Origin: Berberis thunbergii
Taxonomy: Eukaryota; Streptophyta; Magnoliopsida; Ranunculales; Berberidaceae
Assembly (NCBI GenBank): GCA_003290165.1
Contig: QNQO01000526.1
Span: 434,001-498,000, forward strand
Direction of reading: 5' to 3'
Length of the DNA stretch: 64,000 bases
Position 1 is the stretch's first letter, and the number at the start of each line of letters is the position of its first letter. A model generated the notes under the pieces. It saw nothing but the letters and a program-made list of their open reading frames with translations. It did not search any database and was not told the origin of the DNA. Positions 12,830 to 24,800 of this stretch are shown here, one piece after another. The position numbers and the translations under genes were made by a program.

Positions 12830-13103
12830 TTTTGTTAATTATATGCGGACGTTTTTTTGTTTCATCACTATTTACCAACTTCTTTTTTATCTTGCAAATA
12901 ATTAGAAATCTGTAAAAGTCGTTCATACAAAGTCCGTGGATTTTCATAAATCTCTAGAAAGTCTGTAGCAAAAGTCTATGGATTTAAGAAATCAGCAGAA
13001 GTTCGTGGACAATTTAAAAAGTTTGTGCATAATTTAAAGAGTCTGTGGACTTTTCAAATTATTTATCAATTCCATAAGAATCCATATACAATACACCCCT
13101 CTT

Positions 13104-14114
13104 AGGTTCAATCATCGACAAATTGGAATGTTGGGCAGGCATTGATATAATACTTAGTTTAAAAAGATGATGTGTAATTCTGATTTAGTTGAACCTTTCT
13201 CATTCAACTTATCAAAATATTTACTGAATTCAATCTACAAGGGAAGTGCATATGGTATATTGCTATGTAGTATGTATTCCTTCCTAAACTTCACTAAAAC
13301 TCAGATTTCAGGCTTAGCATATTCTGTTCATAGCATCATGAATGTGAGCATCACATTTTTGCTTGTGAAATGGGATTTTTGTTCTGTACTTATTCCTCTC
13401 GTTTGGGAGATGCAACTATGTGACATTTAAGAAACTACAAAGCTATGTGACATTTTGGATTTCAGAACAAGGGGGTTCTTGCTGACAAAATAAATCCAGG
13501 AGTTCTCAGATTTATGGTGAGCTTAACTGTTACGCCCAAGTAAGGACTGCTACTAAATTACATCACTCTTTGGGTTGGAGCTCATTTGGTTATGTTTGGT
13601 CATTTCGTTATTATGCAGAAACTAAAGCGATTTACAGTTGATTTAGAATATTAATGAATGCACACATCAAAGTTTGTAGCACCCAACTTTTAATGTAGTC
13701 GTATATTGTAAATTAGTGAGATGTTTGGTCTTGAGTTGAGTTTGTCCTAATCTTCTAAATAAATAAAAATCAACAAATTTCAGACTGATAGCTCATAAGG
13801 ATCTATGAGTGGAGAGCTCAAGCTTTTCTGCAACAACTTTTTCTCAATGTCATATGCTTTAGCCCATAGTATGTGATGTAGTCGATTTTTGCTCCCTACT
13901 TGACCTTGACTTGTTGACCTGTATAAGGAACGCATGTGAGCCACGGACCACTGTTGTGGTGGCCTATGACACTCCAATGCTTAAGTCAGATAGGGCTCCG
14001 AGGAAGGCTTAAAGCTGTAAACATGAAATTTGTAGTGTACCTTTATTCACCAACCTTATAGGACTGGAGTCCTAGTTCGGCCAGGCCATCGGTGGCGTAC
14101 TTTAGGGAAAGATA
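13104..14114. other. No gene recognised
   Basis: AT-rich DNA. A possible single exon near 13462-13515 (reads NKGVLADKINPGVLRFMV) is too short to name. The minus-strand ORF at 13780-13977 has no recognisable domain. Confidence 0.3.
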
Positions 14115-14436
14115 CACTACAACAGATTTGTTTTAAGCGGCGCTTCTCCAAGCGCCAGTATAGTAAAAAATGTGCCGGTTTAGATCATTGACGACATTTT
14201 AAAAAGCGTCGGTAAAAGTATGCGCCGCCAAAAGATTAACGTCGCTTTAAGTGAAGCGCCGGTTCAAATGAACATTTACAGCGCTTTCTAAAGCGCCGGT
14301 ATAGCTTATATAAGCGCCGCAAAAGAATTGAATACGTCAATTTCCAGTTGGATACAAACGCTGTATTTATAACCTTTTAATGGCACTTTAAAGCGCCGGA
14401 AAATTTTTTTTGCGACGCTTTTAAAGCGCCGGTTTT
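14115..14436 (+). mobile_element. Orphan CACTA-like terminus with GCGCCGGT subterminal repeats
   Basis: Begins CACTACAACAGATTTGTTTT. It is followed by about ten copies, in both orientations, of a short motif AAGCGCCGGT / GCGGCGCTTT spaced irregularly through 14435. This is the same design as the CACTA ends at 2636-3035 and 54111-54300 but with an unrelated repeat unit, so it is a different family. No opposite end was found nearby. Confidence 0.6.
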
Positions 14437-14440
14437 CCAG

Positions 14441-14824
14441 AAATCTGGACACTAGTTCAATAGTGTCATACAAATCAGACTCTAAAATCCTGATTGCAAG
14501 CTCAAATGGTGTTCTACCAAAGCCTATACACATCTATATTCAGACATGCAACTAATGGTATAAGGCTCGTGTCAAACTGACAAGTATAAGTTTATCAAAA
14601 CACCAATACAATACAGTGCAACTGCTGTCTAAAAATCTGGACACTAGTCCGATAGTGTCATACAAATCAGACTCTAAAAGCCTGATTACAAGCTCAAATA
14701 GTATTCTACCAAAGCCTAAACACATCTACATTCATACACGCAACTAACGGCATAAGACTTGTGTCAAACCGACAAGTATGAGTCTACCAAAACACCAATA
14801 AAATACAGTGCAACTGCTGTCCAG
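14441..14824. repeat. 192-bp tandem duplication (two copies)
   Basis: The stretch starting AAATCTGGACACTAGT at 14441 is repeated from 14633 with scattered substitutions. A third partial start (AAATCTAGA) follows at 14825. Both copies share CATACAAATCAGACTCTAAAA and GTGCAACTGCTGTC. Confidence 0.9.
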
Positions 14825-14899
14825 AAATCTAGATAGGATTGGGGAAAACTCGAATATTTTAGAATCTCAATTCCATTCTAACAGTGGGGAATCATCTGG

Positions 14900-15982
14900 A
14901 GCTTCATACCTCAACTATGCAAACATACAAAGCATGATAATCATTTAAATTACTCCATTCAAAACATGCATGCCTCTAAAATTACAATTCTACAAATCTC
15001 CCCCAACTTGATACAATTACATAACATACAACTAAATTTTTTTTTTTTGAAAGGCAACATACAACTAAATTGCAATCATGTATGTCATAAATTCACCATA
15101 ACTCCTTCATGATGGAACCAAAATAGAATTAAAGTCTTCATAACTTCATATGAGTCAAATCCCTAATTAGGAGTTCAATTGCACACAATCAAAGTCATGT
15201 TGTAGCAATTCAACTCAAGAATTCTACATAATATAGTTATACATGGCATGGATTCAACATTTCAATATACATGTCCTTCAAATTAGTTACATTCACCTTA
15301 TTTGAGCTTTAATGGAGCATCAAGCAACACAAATTAGCAACAAGATAGAAGCAAAAAGAATAAGAAGAAGAAAAAGTGAAACTCAACCTCAATTTCACAA
15401 TCCGAGCAACAACCAAGACTCTTACTTCAATAATCCATACATCCATCAACAAGCAAACTTGAACAGCCCCAACCAAGCAACAACTCTTCTACACCCCTCA
15501 CACAAAGCTCTCAAACTCAACAATGGTAGAGAAATAAAAAGGAGAGAAGAAGATGATGTTGAAACCTACATGCAAACCCAATAATCACACCCTACGAGCA
15601 AGCAAACCCCAATCCTACTCTCTTGCTCTCTCTCCAAACCTCTCCATGAGATCACCAAGGCAAAATGTAGATATGAATTCTCAATTCATCTCTACACTCA
15701 TATGTAGTGGTGGTTGGCTATACACACCCCATACAACTACTACCATGTACACCCACAAGGCAATCTAAGCTCTACCAATCATTTTCGAACATGAAAAAAT
15801 GATGGAAAATAGTTCCAGATACTAACAAGTGATCATACATGTAGGCCTATTGAACTCAAACCCAAACCCACACACACCCTAAGTGCTGGAACCAAAACTC
15901 AGAAAACACGAAAACGCTACAACTAACACGATAATTGATAAATAAAATAAATAAACTGAAAATAGAATAATGGGATTTCACA
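14900..15982 (-). repeat. Probable 3' LTR / 3' UTR of the minus-strand Tekay-like element
   Basis: This lies directly downstream (minus strand) of the end of the chromoviral polyprotein at about 16030. A candidate LTR start TGTGAAATCCCATTATTC reads leftward from 15982. The other edge is not defined and I could not match it convincingly with 29.6-31.2 kb. ORFs at 15312-15768 are simple translations of LTR-like DNA. Confidence 0.35.
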
Positions 15983-16019
15983 TTATGCACACCTAAAAAG
16001 ATCTCATCCTCGAGATCAA

Positions 16020-16190
16020 ACAAATCATCAAGGAAGACTAGATGAAAAGCTCAGGGTATTTCTGCCTTATCTGATCCTCCAACTCCCAAGTCATGTCACC
16101 CCTCGGTGACTCCATTGAACCTTCACCAATTTCCATCAAAGTTGTTGCACATCAGAATCAATAATGGGTACTGGCACACAATTATGAATG
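16020..16190 (-). mobile_element. C-terminal end of a chromoviral integrase polyprotein
   Basis: The minus strand reads VPIIDSDVQQL, then KLVKVQW, then TWELEDQIRQKYPELF. This matches the end of Del/Tekay-type polyproteins (chromodomain side, consensus ATWE.E..IR..YP.LF). It is separated from the integrase core at 19.37 kb by an inserted element. Confidence 0.8.
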
Positions 16191-16211
16191 GCATTCTCCT
16201 ATCATAATTAT

Positions 16212-16280
16212 GCTATAAAAATTTAATACCCTACTTTAGTGGGTACCCACAAGTAAAGCATGGTACTAAAGTAGGGTATT
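16212..16280. repeat. Small foldback
   Basis: AATACCCTACTTTAGT and its complement ACTAAAGTAGGGTATT face each other with a spacer of about 25 bases. A direct repeat (AAGTTGTT..ACATCAGAATCAAT) lies on both sides, at about 16139-16163 and 16284-16307. Confidence 0.75.
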
Positions 16281-16299
16281 ATAAAGTTGTTTTACATCA

Positions 16300-19200
16300 G
16301 AATCAATGGAAGAAATGGAACGAGGGGTTGTGACAGTAAGTGGAGGTGACAATTGTTTCATGGCTGGTTGTGTGCGATGGATGAAAGATCAATGGAGATG
16401 AAGAGGACAAACAATGGGAATCATGGCTGGGAGATCAGCATGAGATGAGATCAGGCAAGCCAAGAATCAATTGAATTAGGGTTACGATGGAGGCTGAGAA
16501 GGGATTGCAAGGAACAAAAGGCTGTAGTTGCGATAATGAGGAGGCTATAGATGGGTGACGACTTGCTGTGGTTGCAAGTGTGATTGCTTCAGGGCAGGTA
16601 TCGTTCCCTTTATAGTTGTTTTCTCTAGGTTTCCTTCTTTGTGTAGTTTTCTTTTGCAATAAGTCTTCCTAATTCAAACCAATTTGCATCACTTAGCTTC
16701 TATTTTGGAATCTTGTTATTAGAGACCTATACAAACACGAAAAATAGCAATTTATACCACAATTAACAAGAAATAGCCAAAATTATATATAAAAATATGA
16801 TACTAAAATAGCATAATTATGCTCCTATCAAATTCCCCCTAGTTATTGTTTGCTAGTCCATGAGAAAATCAAAGAAACAAAAATAAAAGACTCAAATGAA
16901 TCAATTTATATTTTCCAACATTTGTCTCAGAGATTTTCAATGGATCATGACATGTTAAGATTCTTTATAAACATAAGATTAAGTCCACATCATTCGAAAA
17001 TTAATACACATTCATAGCAATGATATAAAAATTCACAATTAAATCAATCCAAGTGACTGTGAAACTCAAGTGCATGCCTAAAATAATTAATGCAAAATTC
17101 TCACTGGCTGCACTTTTTTTCACTGATTGTTTGGTAAAATCACTCTTCCTATTCTAGTTATATGTGAGAAGATTGATGTAAAAGGGAAACAAATAGCTCA
17201 CATATGATATAACAAGGAAGAAAGACATTTTCTGACATTTTTTAGACACATGATCTTATAGAAGGAGTGATACTACTTAAATGCAAGAACTAGTGACACC
17301 ATATGCTCACACCTCATTTGAATCTCCACATGGTGACATTGCATAACACACTCAATCAAAATGTCTTAATTCAGGTTATAATGGGACCAAGGTGTCAAGG
17401 GAAGAGAAAGAATGGATAAGAAAATAACAAAGGGCCTAAAGAAATGGTGAGAGCATGCAATAAGATTAGAGACATTAGTAAGGAATCACATGGTTCAAGA
17501 CATAAGTAGGAAAATGAAAAGGTGGCCTACTGATAATGAAGGGTTTCAGGCATTATTTTGTATGTACTGAAAATGAAAAGAACTCGACTATTTGTATTGT
17601 ATTGAAATACTGAATGAATATAGAGAAGAGCTTGTATCCCTTTTGTAACTTGGTATCATTTTGTTTTGTTTTGTTTTTGGTTTTTTTGCAACTCTTTCTT
17701 CTTGAAGTATATACCATAAGGGCCTTCCCCCACACTTGCTTTTCAACATACCTTGAACCATAATAAAATCTCTGTGAATCAAATTATGTTTCACTCTTCT
17801 GATTAGGTTAAGGATGGAAAATGAGGGTAATAAAAAAAAGCTTAATAACAGGCTCAACGGGGGTTAACCTAAAGGAAATATATCATGGATCAAGCTTATT
17901 TGGCAAAGGTGGAAACTAGGTGCCTTTATCATGTCAAGCATTTCGTGCAATTCAATATAATGATTTGAACGAAATTAATACAAGTTCTAGTGTTTAATTT
18001 TAAATATGAAAGAAATCCAAATAGCAACTAAAGCAAACAAAAATGAGACCATGCAACGAATTATTGACAAAAGAAATTAAAGATGACCTAACTAAAAACC
18101 CTCAGAATAAAGGAACAATAGGCTCAAAATTTCACAAAAAAGTTATATTGAGTTAAATTCAATTAAGCATGCTATGAGTACCAATTACTCAGTTGATTAC
18201 TTGTGAATTTGCATAAGATAACCACGAATAAACATTAACCAAAGAATAATCTTGGATCATGTTTATAAATCACCTTAAAGTCATGTAATTAAAAACCAAA
18301 TATCATCATCATATTGGAAAGTATCCTAAGACTCAAAACAACAAATTTCTCCTATACTCTAGCCCTAGATCCTAGCATGCTTACTAAGTTGGCCATCTTA
18401 ACAAACATACAAAGAAAAGTTCTCTATAAAGCAATTAAACAAAACACAATCACTAATCAGTACGAAAGATTAAATTCAATTAATTCATAAAGCACATGAT
18501 CGGGGCTTCGAATCCATCATTGGCTAAGAGAAGTTTAGCTAGACATATTAATTATGTTCAAACAATATTCCATAATCAAATATCAAACTAAATAAGAAAA
18601 AGAGAAGGTGAAAGAAACAAAACACTGTCGCCAACTACGTGGTGGTACTGAATGGAACTAGTAATGCGGATAGCGCAAAGAAAAGAGATAAAAATCTTTT
18701 CTGATCTCCTCGTCTTCCCCTTTCATTCTTCTTTGGTTCTCTCTGCCTTCTGTGAACTTGAAGATGGGATGTGTGCTGACGGTGATGGTTGTGGAGGACG
18801 ATGGGGACGACAGCGGTTGCAAGCGCGATGAACGACAATGCGAAAAATCTGGATGGTAGCAATGGGTTTCCTGATATGCGACAACATAGAGATGAAGGCA
18901 AGACAGAGTGGCGATGAGGGCGGAGGTCACCATGCATGCAATGGTCTGCTGTTGGCAGTGTGTGTGTGGCGACGAACAATGGAAGAGATGGAACGAGAGA
19001 TCGTGAAAGTAGGTGGATGCGACAATTGTTTTAGGGTTGGTTGTTTGCGATGGATGAAAGATCAGTGAAGACAAAAAAGACAGAAAGTGGAGTTGATGGC
19101 TAGGAGATCGGTGTGAGATGAGATTAGGCAAGGAAAGAATCAATTGGGTTTAGGGTTGTGATGGAGGCTAAGAAGGGATTGCGAGGAACAAAAGGTTGCG

Positions 19201-19355
19201 ACTGTGATAATGAGGAGGTTGTGGTTGCAAGTGTGGTTGCTTCAGGGTAGGTATCGTTCCCTTTATAGTTGTTTTCTTTAAGTTTCCTTCTTTGTGTAGT
19301 TTCCTTTTGCAATAAGTCTTCCTAATTCAAACCAATTTGCACCACTTAGCTTCTA
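16300..19355 (-). mobile_element. Non-autonomous LTR retrotransposon nested in the Tekay-like element
   Basis: 16310-16700 and 18977-19345 are clear direct repeats (shared blocks AAGAATCAATTG, GGTATCGTTCCCTTTATAGTTG, TTTGCA-CACTTAGCTTCTAT). They are the two LTRs of one element in minus orientation. The left copy runs to a polypurine-like CTAGGGGGAATT facing TGATAGGAGC at about 16839; the right copy has lost that end. Between them, 16840-18640 has no retroviral domain in any frame. The sequence next to the right LTR (GTTGGCGACAGTG, minus strand) resembles an Athila/Tat primer-binding site. The polypurine-adjacent DNA resembles that of the Athila element at 45.67 kb, so this looks like a non-coding derivative of that lineage. 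It interrupts integrase codons on both sides. Confidence 0.7.
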
Positions 19356-19359
19356 TCAA

Positions 19360-21630
19360 CATAACTCTTATGTTTGCTTTAAATTGTCAACAAACACACT
19401 CTAATCAGCTCAATCTTCTCAGTAGTCTTAATGACTACATCTAGTCCAATCACAGCTGAATCTCCAATCTCTGCCCAACAAACACGGGACCTTCACATTC
19501 ATCCGTAAAGTGCCTCAAACGGCGCCATGCCAATACTTACATGGTAGTTTTTGTTATGCTCGAACTCGCACAACGGCATGTGATCTTCCCAACTACCTCC
19601 AAAGTCTAAGATGCACGTTCTAAGCATGCCTTCCACTACCTGATTTATTATTTCAGGCTGGCAATATTTGTGTGGATGATACGATGTACTCATGTCCAAT
19701 CTGGTAACCATAGCCTACTAAAAACTCTGTCAGAAGTGCGTAGTGAAAAATGGATCTTGATCGGATACAATCGTCACAAGTGATCCATGAAGGCGAACTA
19801 TCTCTCAAATGAACAAAACTACTAGATTGTCTGTCATTCGATATGTACTACCTGAAATGAAATGTGCACACTTTGTCAACTGATCAACAATGATCCATAT
19901 TGACTCTTGACCGTGGAAGTCCATCGACGAAATACATGGTGATATACTCCCACTTCCACGTCGGGACCTCCAAATGGTTGCAATAACCCAGAGATCGTCT
20001 GATGCTCGACTTTGTCCTGTTAATAAGTCAAACACCATATCACAAACTTTCCAATGTCTTTTTTCATACCGCACCACAAGAAAGAATGTCTCGAATCTCG
20101 ATACATTTTCGTTCCACCGAGGTGAATGGTAAAACAAGATCCATGAGCCTCTTGTAAAATATCTCTCCGCAACTCCTCATTCGATGAAACACAAAGCCGT
20201 TTACGAAACCTTAACCCTTCATCCGAACCAACTGACCAATCTACAGGGCACTCATCCAATGTGTACTACCAAATTTGCTATCTGGCTCATAATCACTGGA
20301 TTAGATGTATGTTTCTCCCTCAATCTGTTGATCAATGGCAAATGAATTGCTAAACTCTCTATTATGTTGCCTCCTGAACTGGAAGTAGGTTCAACTGCAA
20401 AGGAAGCTAATGTCTCGAGTGTTTGGTACTTTTGAACCATCATGGTCGCCATTATTCCATCTCGTTTACTCAAGGCATCAGCAACAACATTAGCTCTACC
20501 AGGCTAATATTGTATCTCAAAGTCATAGCTGCCAAGAAAATATCCCCCATTGTTCTTGCCTCATATCCAACTCTCTCTGAATGAATAGATACTTCAAACT
20601 CTTGTGATCCATGAACAACTCAAACTTCTCGCCGTATAGATAATTTCTCTAGATCTTCAAAGTTAAGACTACGACTGCCAACTCTAAATCATGTGTTGAA
20701 TATCTCCTATTACGGGGTGTCAACTGTCGGGACGCATAGGCTACAACCTTCTTGTCCTGCCTCAAGACATTACCCAATCATGCACCTTAAGGATCAATAA
20801 ATACCACAAATCAGCTACTAGGTGTCGGAATAGTCAACATTAGTGTTGAAGTCAACCGAAGCTTCAAAGTTTTAAAAGCTTCTTCGCACTTTTCCAACCA
20901 CACAAAAGGAACATTATTTCTAGTTAACTGAGTGAGTGGTATAACAATCACTGAAAATTTCTTGATGAACTGCTGGTAATAACCAGCCATACATAGAAAA
21001 CTACGGATCTCCATCACACTATTCGGTTGCCTCCAAGACTTTACTCTTCAACTTTCTTGGGATCCACTGCAGTACCTCTACTAGAAATGATATGTCCAAG
21101 AAATTGAACTTTAGTCTCCCAGAAACGACATTTAATGAACTTCGCATACAACTGATTTTCTCTAAGTGTCTATAACACAATGCAAATGTGCTCTTTGTGC
21201 TCGTCTAAACTCATCAATTACACCAAGATATCGTCAATGAAGACTACCACAAACTTGTCCACGCATGAACTGAACAATTTGTTCATCAAATCCATGAAGA
21301 AAGCCGAAGCATTCGTCGATCCAAATGGCATCAACGGAAATTCATACAAGCCATAACGAGTTCGAAAAGCTATGATGGGAATAGAATGTTCCTCAAATAT
21401 CATATGATGATACCCAGACTGCAAATCCAATTGTGAAAACACTATGGCTCCTCTCAACTTATCCAACAGATCATCAATTTGAGGCAATATATACTTATTC
21501 TTGATGGTCACTTTGTTCAAATCCTGATAATCTATGCTTATCTTCAACTGTACATCCTTCTTAGACAAAAATATTGTTGGAACTCCCCAGGCTAAATTGT
21601 TAAGCCGAATAAACCCCCTTACATAGCTAA
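19360..21630 (-). mobile_element. Tekay/Del-like Gypsy pol: RT, RNase H, integrase (degenerate)
   Basis: Minus strand, right to left. Reverse transcriptase at 21625-21218 includes [10 protein letters not shown], a degraded DLQSGYHH and the catalytic motif reading FIDDILV. The RT/RNase H joint at 21017-20811 has FLCMAGYYQQFI and PLTQLTR. An RNase H region follows at about 20800-20500 with stops. The integrase zinc finger (20259-20020) has HLGGTKMYRDSR, and the core (20137-19499) includes DFHG, IWIIVDQLTKCAHFI and a late YHPHKYCQPEIIN. Many frameshifts and stops are present. It continues at 27609 after the Tat insertion. Confidence 0.88.
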
Positions 21631-22309
21631 TGATACACAAAACCATCCTCTTATCAGCACTGAACATGTATCATGATAATGTAATCAACAGAACGAAGCA
21701 GGCTCGATTGCACACACAATCTAGCGAGGCCCAAACAACAGCAAGCCCATCATTGGCAGAATCCAGATAGTCGGGTCTGAGTTTCAATGAGCCAGTAAGC
21801 CCACATGTCACGCGTCAGGTCCAATACTCGTAAGTCTTCTAAGGCAAGAATTTGAGAGATCTACCCAAGACAAGCAAGCTAGCAACACATTGGATCCGAC
21901 TAGGAAACATATATTAGAGTATAAGTCGGGCAACAAAACTTCCTTGCATAGACAACACTCAGAAAGGGAAACCTCTCCCTAAATATAATAGCACAAGTCA
22001 TGTAGAGAAACTATCCCACATGGACAACTCCCAATCAGGAAAGGATCTCCACAAAAGATAGCTTTCCCTAAATTATGCTACAAAAGGCCTAGCAGAACAA
22101 GGACTCCTTCACTATAAGAAGGGAGATAAGGTCGATGAACTAGAGGTACACAATATAACCCAGTTTGTAGTTTTAAGCCTCGCCTAAGCCATGTCTAACT
22201 TAAGCATCAGACTGCCATCAGCCACCAAACGATGGTCATTGGCTCACATTTGCTACCTGTGCTGGTCTAGGTAAGCAATGAGGAATGAGAACAAAAATCG
22301 ACTACATCA
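21631..22309 (+). repeat. 5' LTR of the first Tat element
   Basis: Begins TGATACACAAAACC and ends CTACATCA. Aligns end to end with 26929-27608. A TATA-like TACAAAAGGCC region and the phrase CACTATAAGAAGGGAGATAAGG at about 22111-22135 mark the likely promoter and start of transcription. Confidence 0.9.
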
Positions 22310-22387
22310 GTTTGGCGCTATCCATGGGGAACGACAGAGTTCCTAAAAAGGAATAGTAGTTCAACCTTATCAAGAGAATTAACGAGA

Positions 22388-22990
22388 TGGTGACAACAAA
22401 GTCTATCGATAATGGAGATGTGGTAGAAACCTCAAGCACTCAAAACGGCAAAGCATGACCTGCTCCGGCACCACTGCAGGCACCACTGCAACCACTGGAG
22501 GTAGGTGTTGAGGAACCAAGGGTGAATCTACTTTCAACTCATATACAACAGATCTTGTGAACAATAAAAATACTCAAATCCATGAAGCAGAAGCCAGATG
22601 AGACGTTAAAAGTATGCGTCACACACACTTCAATGACAAATTGGCTCTCGTTAGCGTATGTAACGACGCAACAACCGTTGCAGTCTTCACCGAGGGCCTA
22701 AGGAACAACAAGTTCTATAACTTCCTAACTTTGGACCTTCTCTCCACCAGCAAATATGGAGGACCTGGTAAAAGAAGCACAAAAGTACATTGTCCTAGAT
22801 GAGGAACTAACTGCCAAAAAAGGCAAAATCAGAGAAGTAGCCCTCTGTCCCTAGGGACGAAGAAGAGAAAAAAACCTAGGGAACACTACGATGAGGTATG
22901 TGTCTTGCATGGAGTAAACTCGAAAATTGAGCACTCCAACTGGTCCCGAAAGGGGTTGCTCCACAAATTACTGACCAGATCAGCTTACAA
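22388..22990 (+). pseudogene. Tat gag remnant
   Basis: The start MVTTKS at 22388 matches the gag starts of the two other Tat copies in this window (MVTNTRS, MVTTRS). The core reads KPDETLKVCVT, HFNDKLAL, FTEGLRN-KFYNFLTL, the retrotransposon gag domain of Tat elements. Frames change at least twice and the N-terminal half of the domain is absent, so no complete capsid can be made. Confidence 0.75.
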
Positions 22991-23039
22991 GGACAAAAAA
23001 TGTAACTCGTTCACTCCCAGGAACTGATTCTACCCCTTA

Positions 23040-23440
23040 CCTTCACAGTTCGGGACCTCCAAGGCATATAAACTCCATACAATGACACCCTGGTGATATC
23101 GGTATCCATAGCAAACGGGAAGGTGAAAAGGTCTTTAATGGATACCGAAAGCAGTGTGAACGTGTTGTTCCTGAACACATTTAGCAACATGCAGTTAAAG
23201 GAATAAAACTTAATACCGTCGACATATCTCATGGTCGGACTCAGCGAGAAACAATACTTCCTAGTGGGGAGGATCAAATTAATGGTAGTGGCAGGAGAGC
23301 TAGAGCTCCAAAATTAATCCTTCAAGAGTTCATGGTGGTCGATGTACTGTCCACCTACAATATCATCCTCAGGAGCCCCTGGCTTTACCAGATGGAGGCG
23401 GCGGTCTCCACATTGCACCAGTGCATTAAGTACCTTGCTA
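23040..23440 (+). pseudogene. Tat aspartic protease remnant
   Basis: Reads FTVRDLQG, then DTLVISVSIANGKVKRSLMD, then TESSVNVLFLNTF. The catalytic D-T-G of retroviral proteases has become D-T-E, and a stop follows DLQGI. The C-terminal part (STYNIILRSPWL) is in another frame at about 23350. Confidence 0.75.
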
Positions 23441-23714
23441 ATTAGATAGTAGGCATAATAAGAGGAAATAAGCCAGCTGCCAAAGACTGCCATTACTCAG
23501 GACTGGAATTGCTCGATAGCCATCAACTACAATGCTACAAAGCTCAGATCCGGAGTTGAGCAAGGACTCTCCCAACCCAGACGATGAAGCCCCTGTCGGC
23601 CCGAGATGAAGACCCAACATCGGTCAACCCTAAGAAGAGCCTATGATCGTGTATCTGGACATCCCTAATAATAGCATGACCATTCAAATAGGTTCCCGAC
23701 TAAGCAACTAATTC

Positions 23715-24135
23715 GTGAAACAGTTGATAACACTATTGCAACATAACCAAGATGTCTTTACCTGGATGATGAAGGATATGGTGGGAATTAAACCCCTTCA
23801 TAATCACCCATCGATTGACTGTAGACCTAGCACAGAAATCAGACAGACAGAAGAAAGAACTTGTGGCCCTCGAAAGGAAACAATTTATAAACGAAGAAGT
23901 GCAGAGGCTGCTAACCGTCGACATGATCAACAAGGCGAGATACCCAGATTGGCTAGCAAACACCTTCTTAGTGAAAAAGAAAAATGGAAGTGGACAGTCT
24001 GCGTAGATTACATTGACTTAAACAAAGCATGCCCGAAGGACAACTTTTCGCTTTTCCGCATCGACCAAATTGTAGATGCCTACTAAGATTGATGGATGCC
24101 TACTCCGGATATAATCAGATACAGATGCACCCCCT
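23715..24135 (+). pseudogene. Tat reverse transcriptase fragment (N-terminal half)
   Basis: The frame-shifted pieces read INEEVQRLL, YPDWLANTFLVKKKNG, VCVDYIDLNKACPKDNF, then MDAYSGYNQIQMHP. This is the Tat RT up to the first catalytic aspartate region. The YxDD box and all of RNase H and integrase are absent, replaced by the minisatellite. Confidence 0.85.
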
Positions 24136-24274
24136 CGGATCAGGAGAAAAAGTGTGGACGGTAGAAGCCTTATGCAGCCATGGAAGGTATAACACGTTAA
24201 TAAGTATTATCAATAAAGGATATTTGTTTCAGCCAAAATTCCAGTACCGATCCTCCTCTACCTAACTCCTATAC

Positions 24275-24800
24275 ACAAGTAAGGACGACCACAATCAGAC
24301 TTGTACTCTTCAGATACAAGTTAGGACGGCCACAATCAGACTTGATACACAAGTCAGGACAACCACATTCAGACTTGCACCCTTCAGATACAAGTCAGGA
24401 CGACCATAGCCAGACTTGCACCCTTCAGATACAAGTCAAGACGGCCACAATCAGACTTGATATACAAGTCAGGATAGCCACAGTCAAACTTGCACCCTTC
24501 AGATACAAGTCAGGACGGTCACAGTTTGACTTACACCCTTCAGATACAAGTCAGGATGACCACAATCAGACTTGATATACAAATCAAGACGGCCACAGTC
24601 AGACTTGATACACAAGTCAGGACGGCCATAGTCAGACTTGGACCCTTTAGATACATGTCAGGACGACCACAATCAGACTTGCACCCTTCAGATACAAGAC
24701 ATGATGGCCATAGTCAGACTCAATACACAAGTCAGGATAGCCACAATCAGACTTGCACCTTTCAGATACAAGTCAGGATGACCACAATCAGACTTGTACC
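24275..24800 (+). repeat. Minisatellite inside the Tat element
   Basis: About fourteen tandem copies of a unit in two length versions: a longer one of about 41 bases (CAGACTTGCACCCTTCAGATA, then CAAGTCAGGACGACCACAAT) and a shorter one of about 33 bases (CAGACTTGATACACAAGTCAGG, then ACGGCCACAGT). The two versions are interspersed. ORFs across it are repeat translations, not genes. Confidence 0.93.

Larger units (their letters stand above)
9330..13099. mobile_element. DNA element with GGGGTGTATTGTAT inverted ends, split by a LINE
   Basis: The left end at 9330 (GGGGTGTATTGTATTTGGATT) and the right end at 13079-13099 (AATCCATATACAATACACCCC) are inverted copies. Inside each end are degenerate subterminal repeats of the type AAAGTCTGTGGATTTT / AAAAGTCTAGGGGTATTCA. 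CTTAG occurs beside both ends (9325-9329 and 13101-13105), a possible target duplication. Without the 2.2-kb LINE the element is about 1.57 kb, with no transposase. Superfamily is not certain; the end resembles common plant MITEs with GGGGTGTATTCAAT termini. Confidence 0.7.

Noticed and set aside
24275..24800. CRISPR-like array
   Set aside because: Units are contiguous, with no unique spacers of constant size, and the host is a plant; it is a minisatellite.
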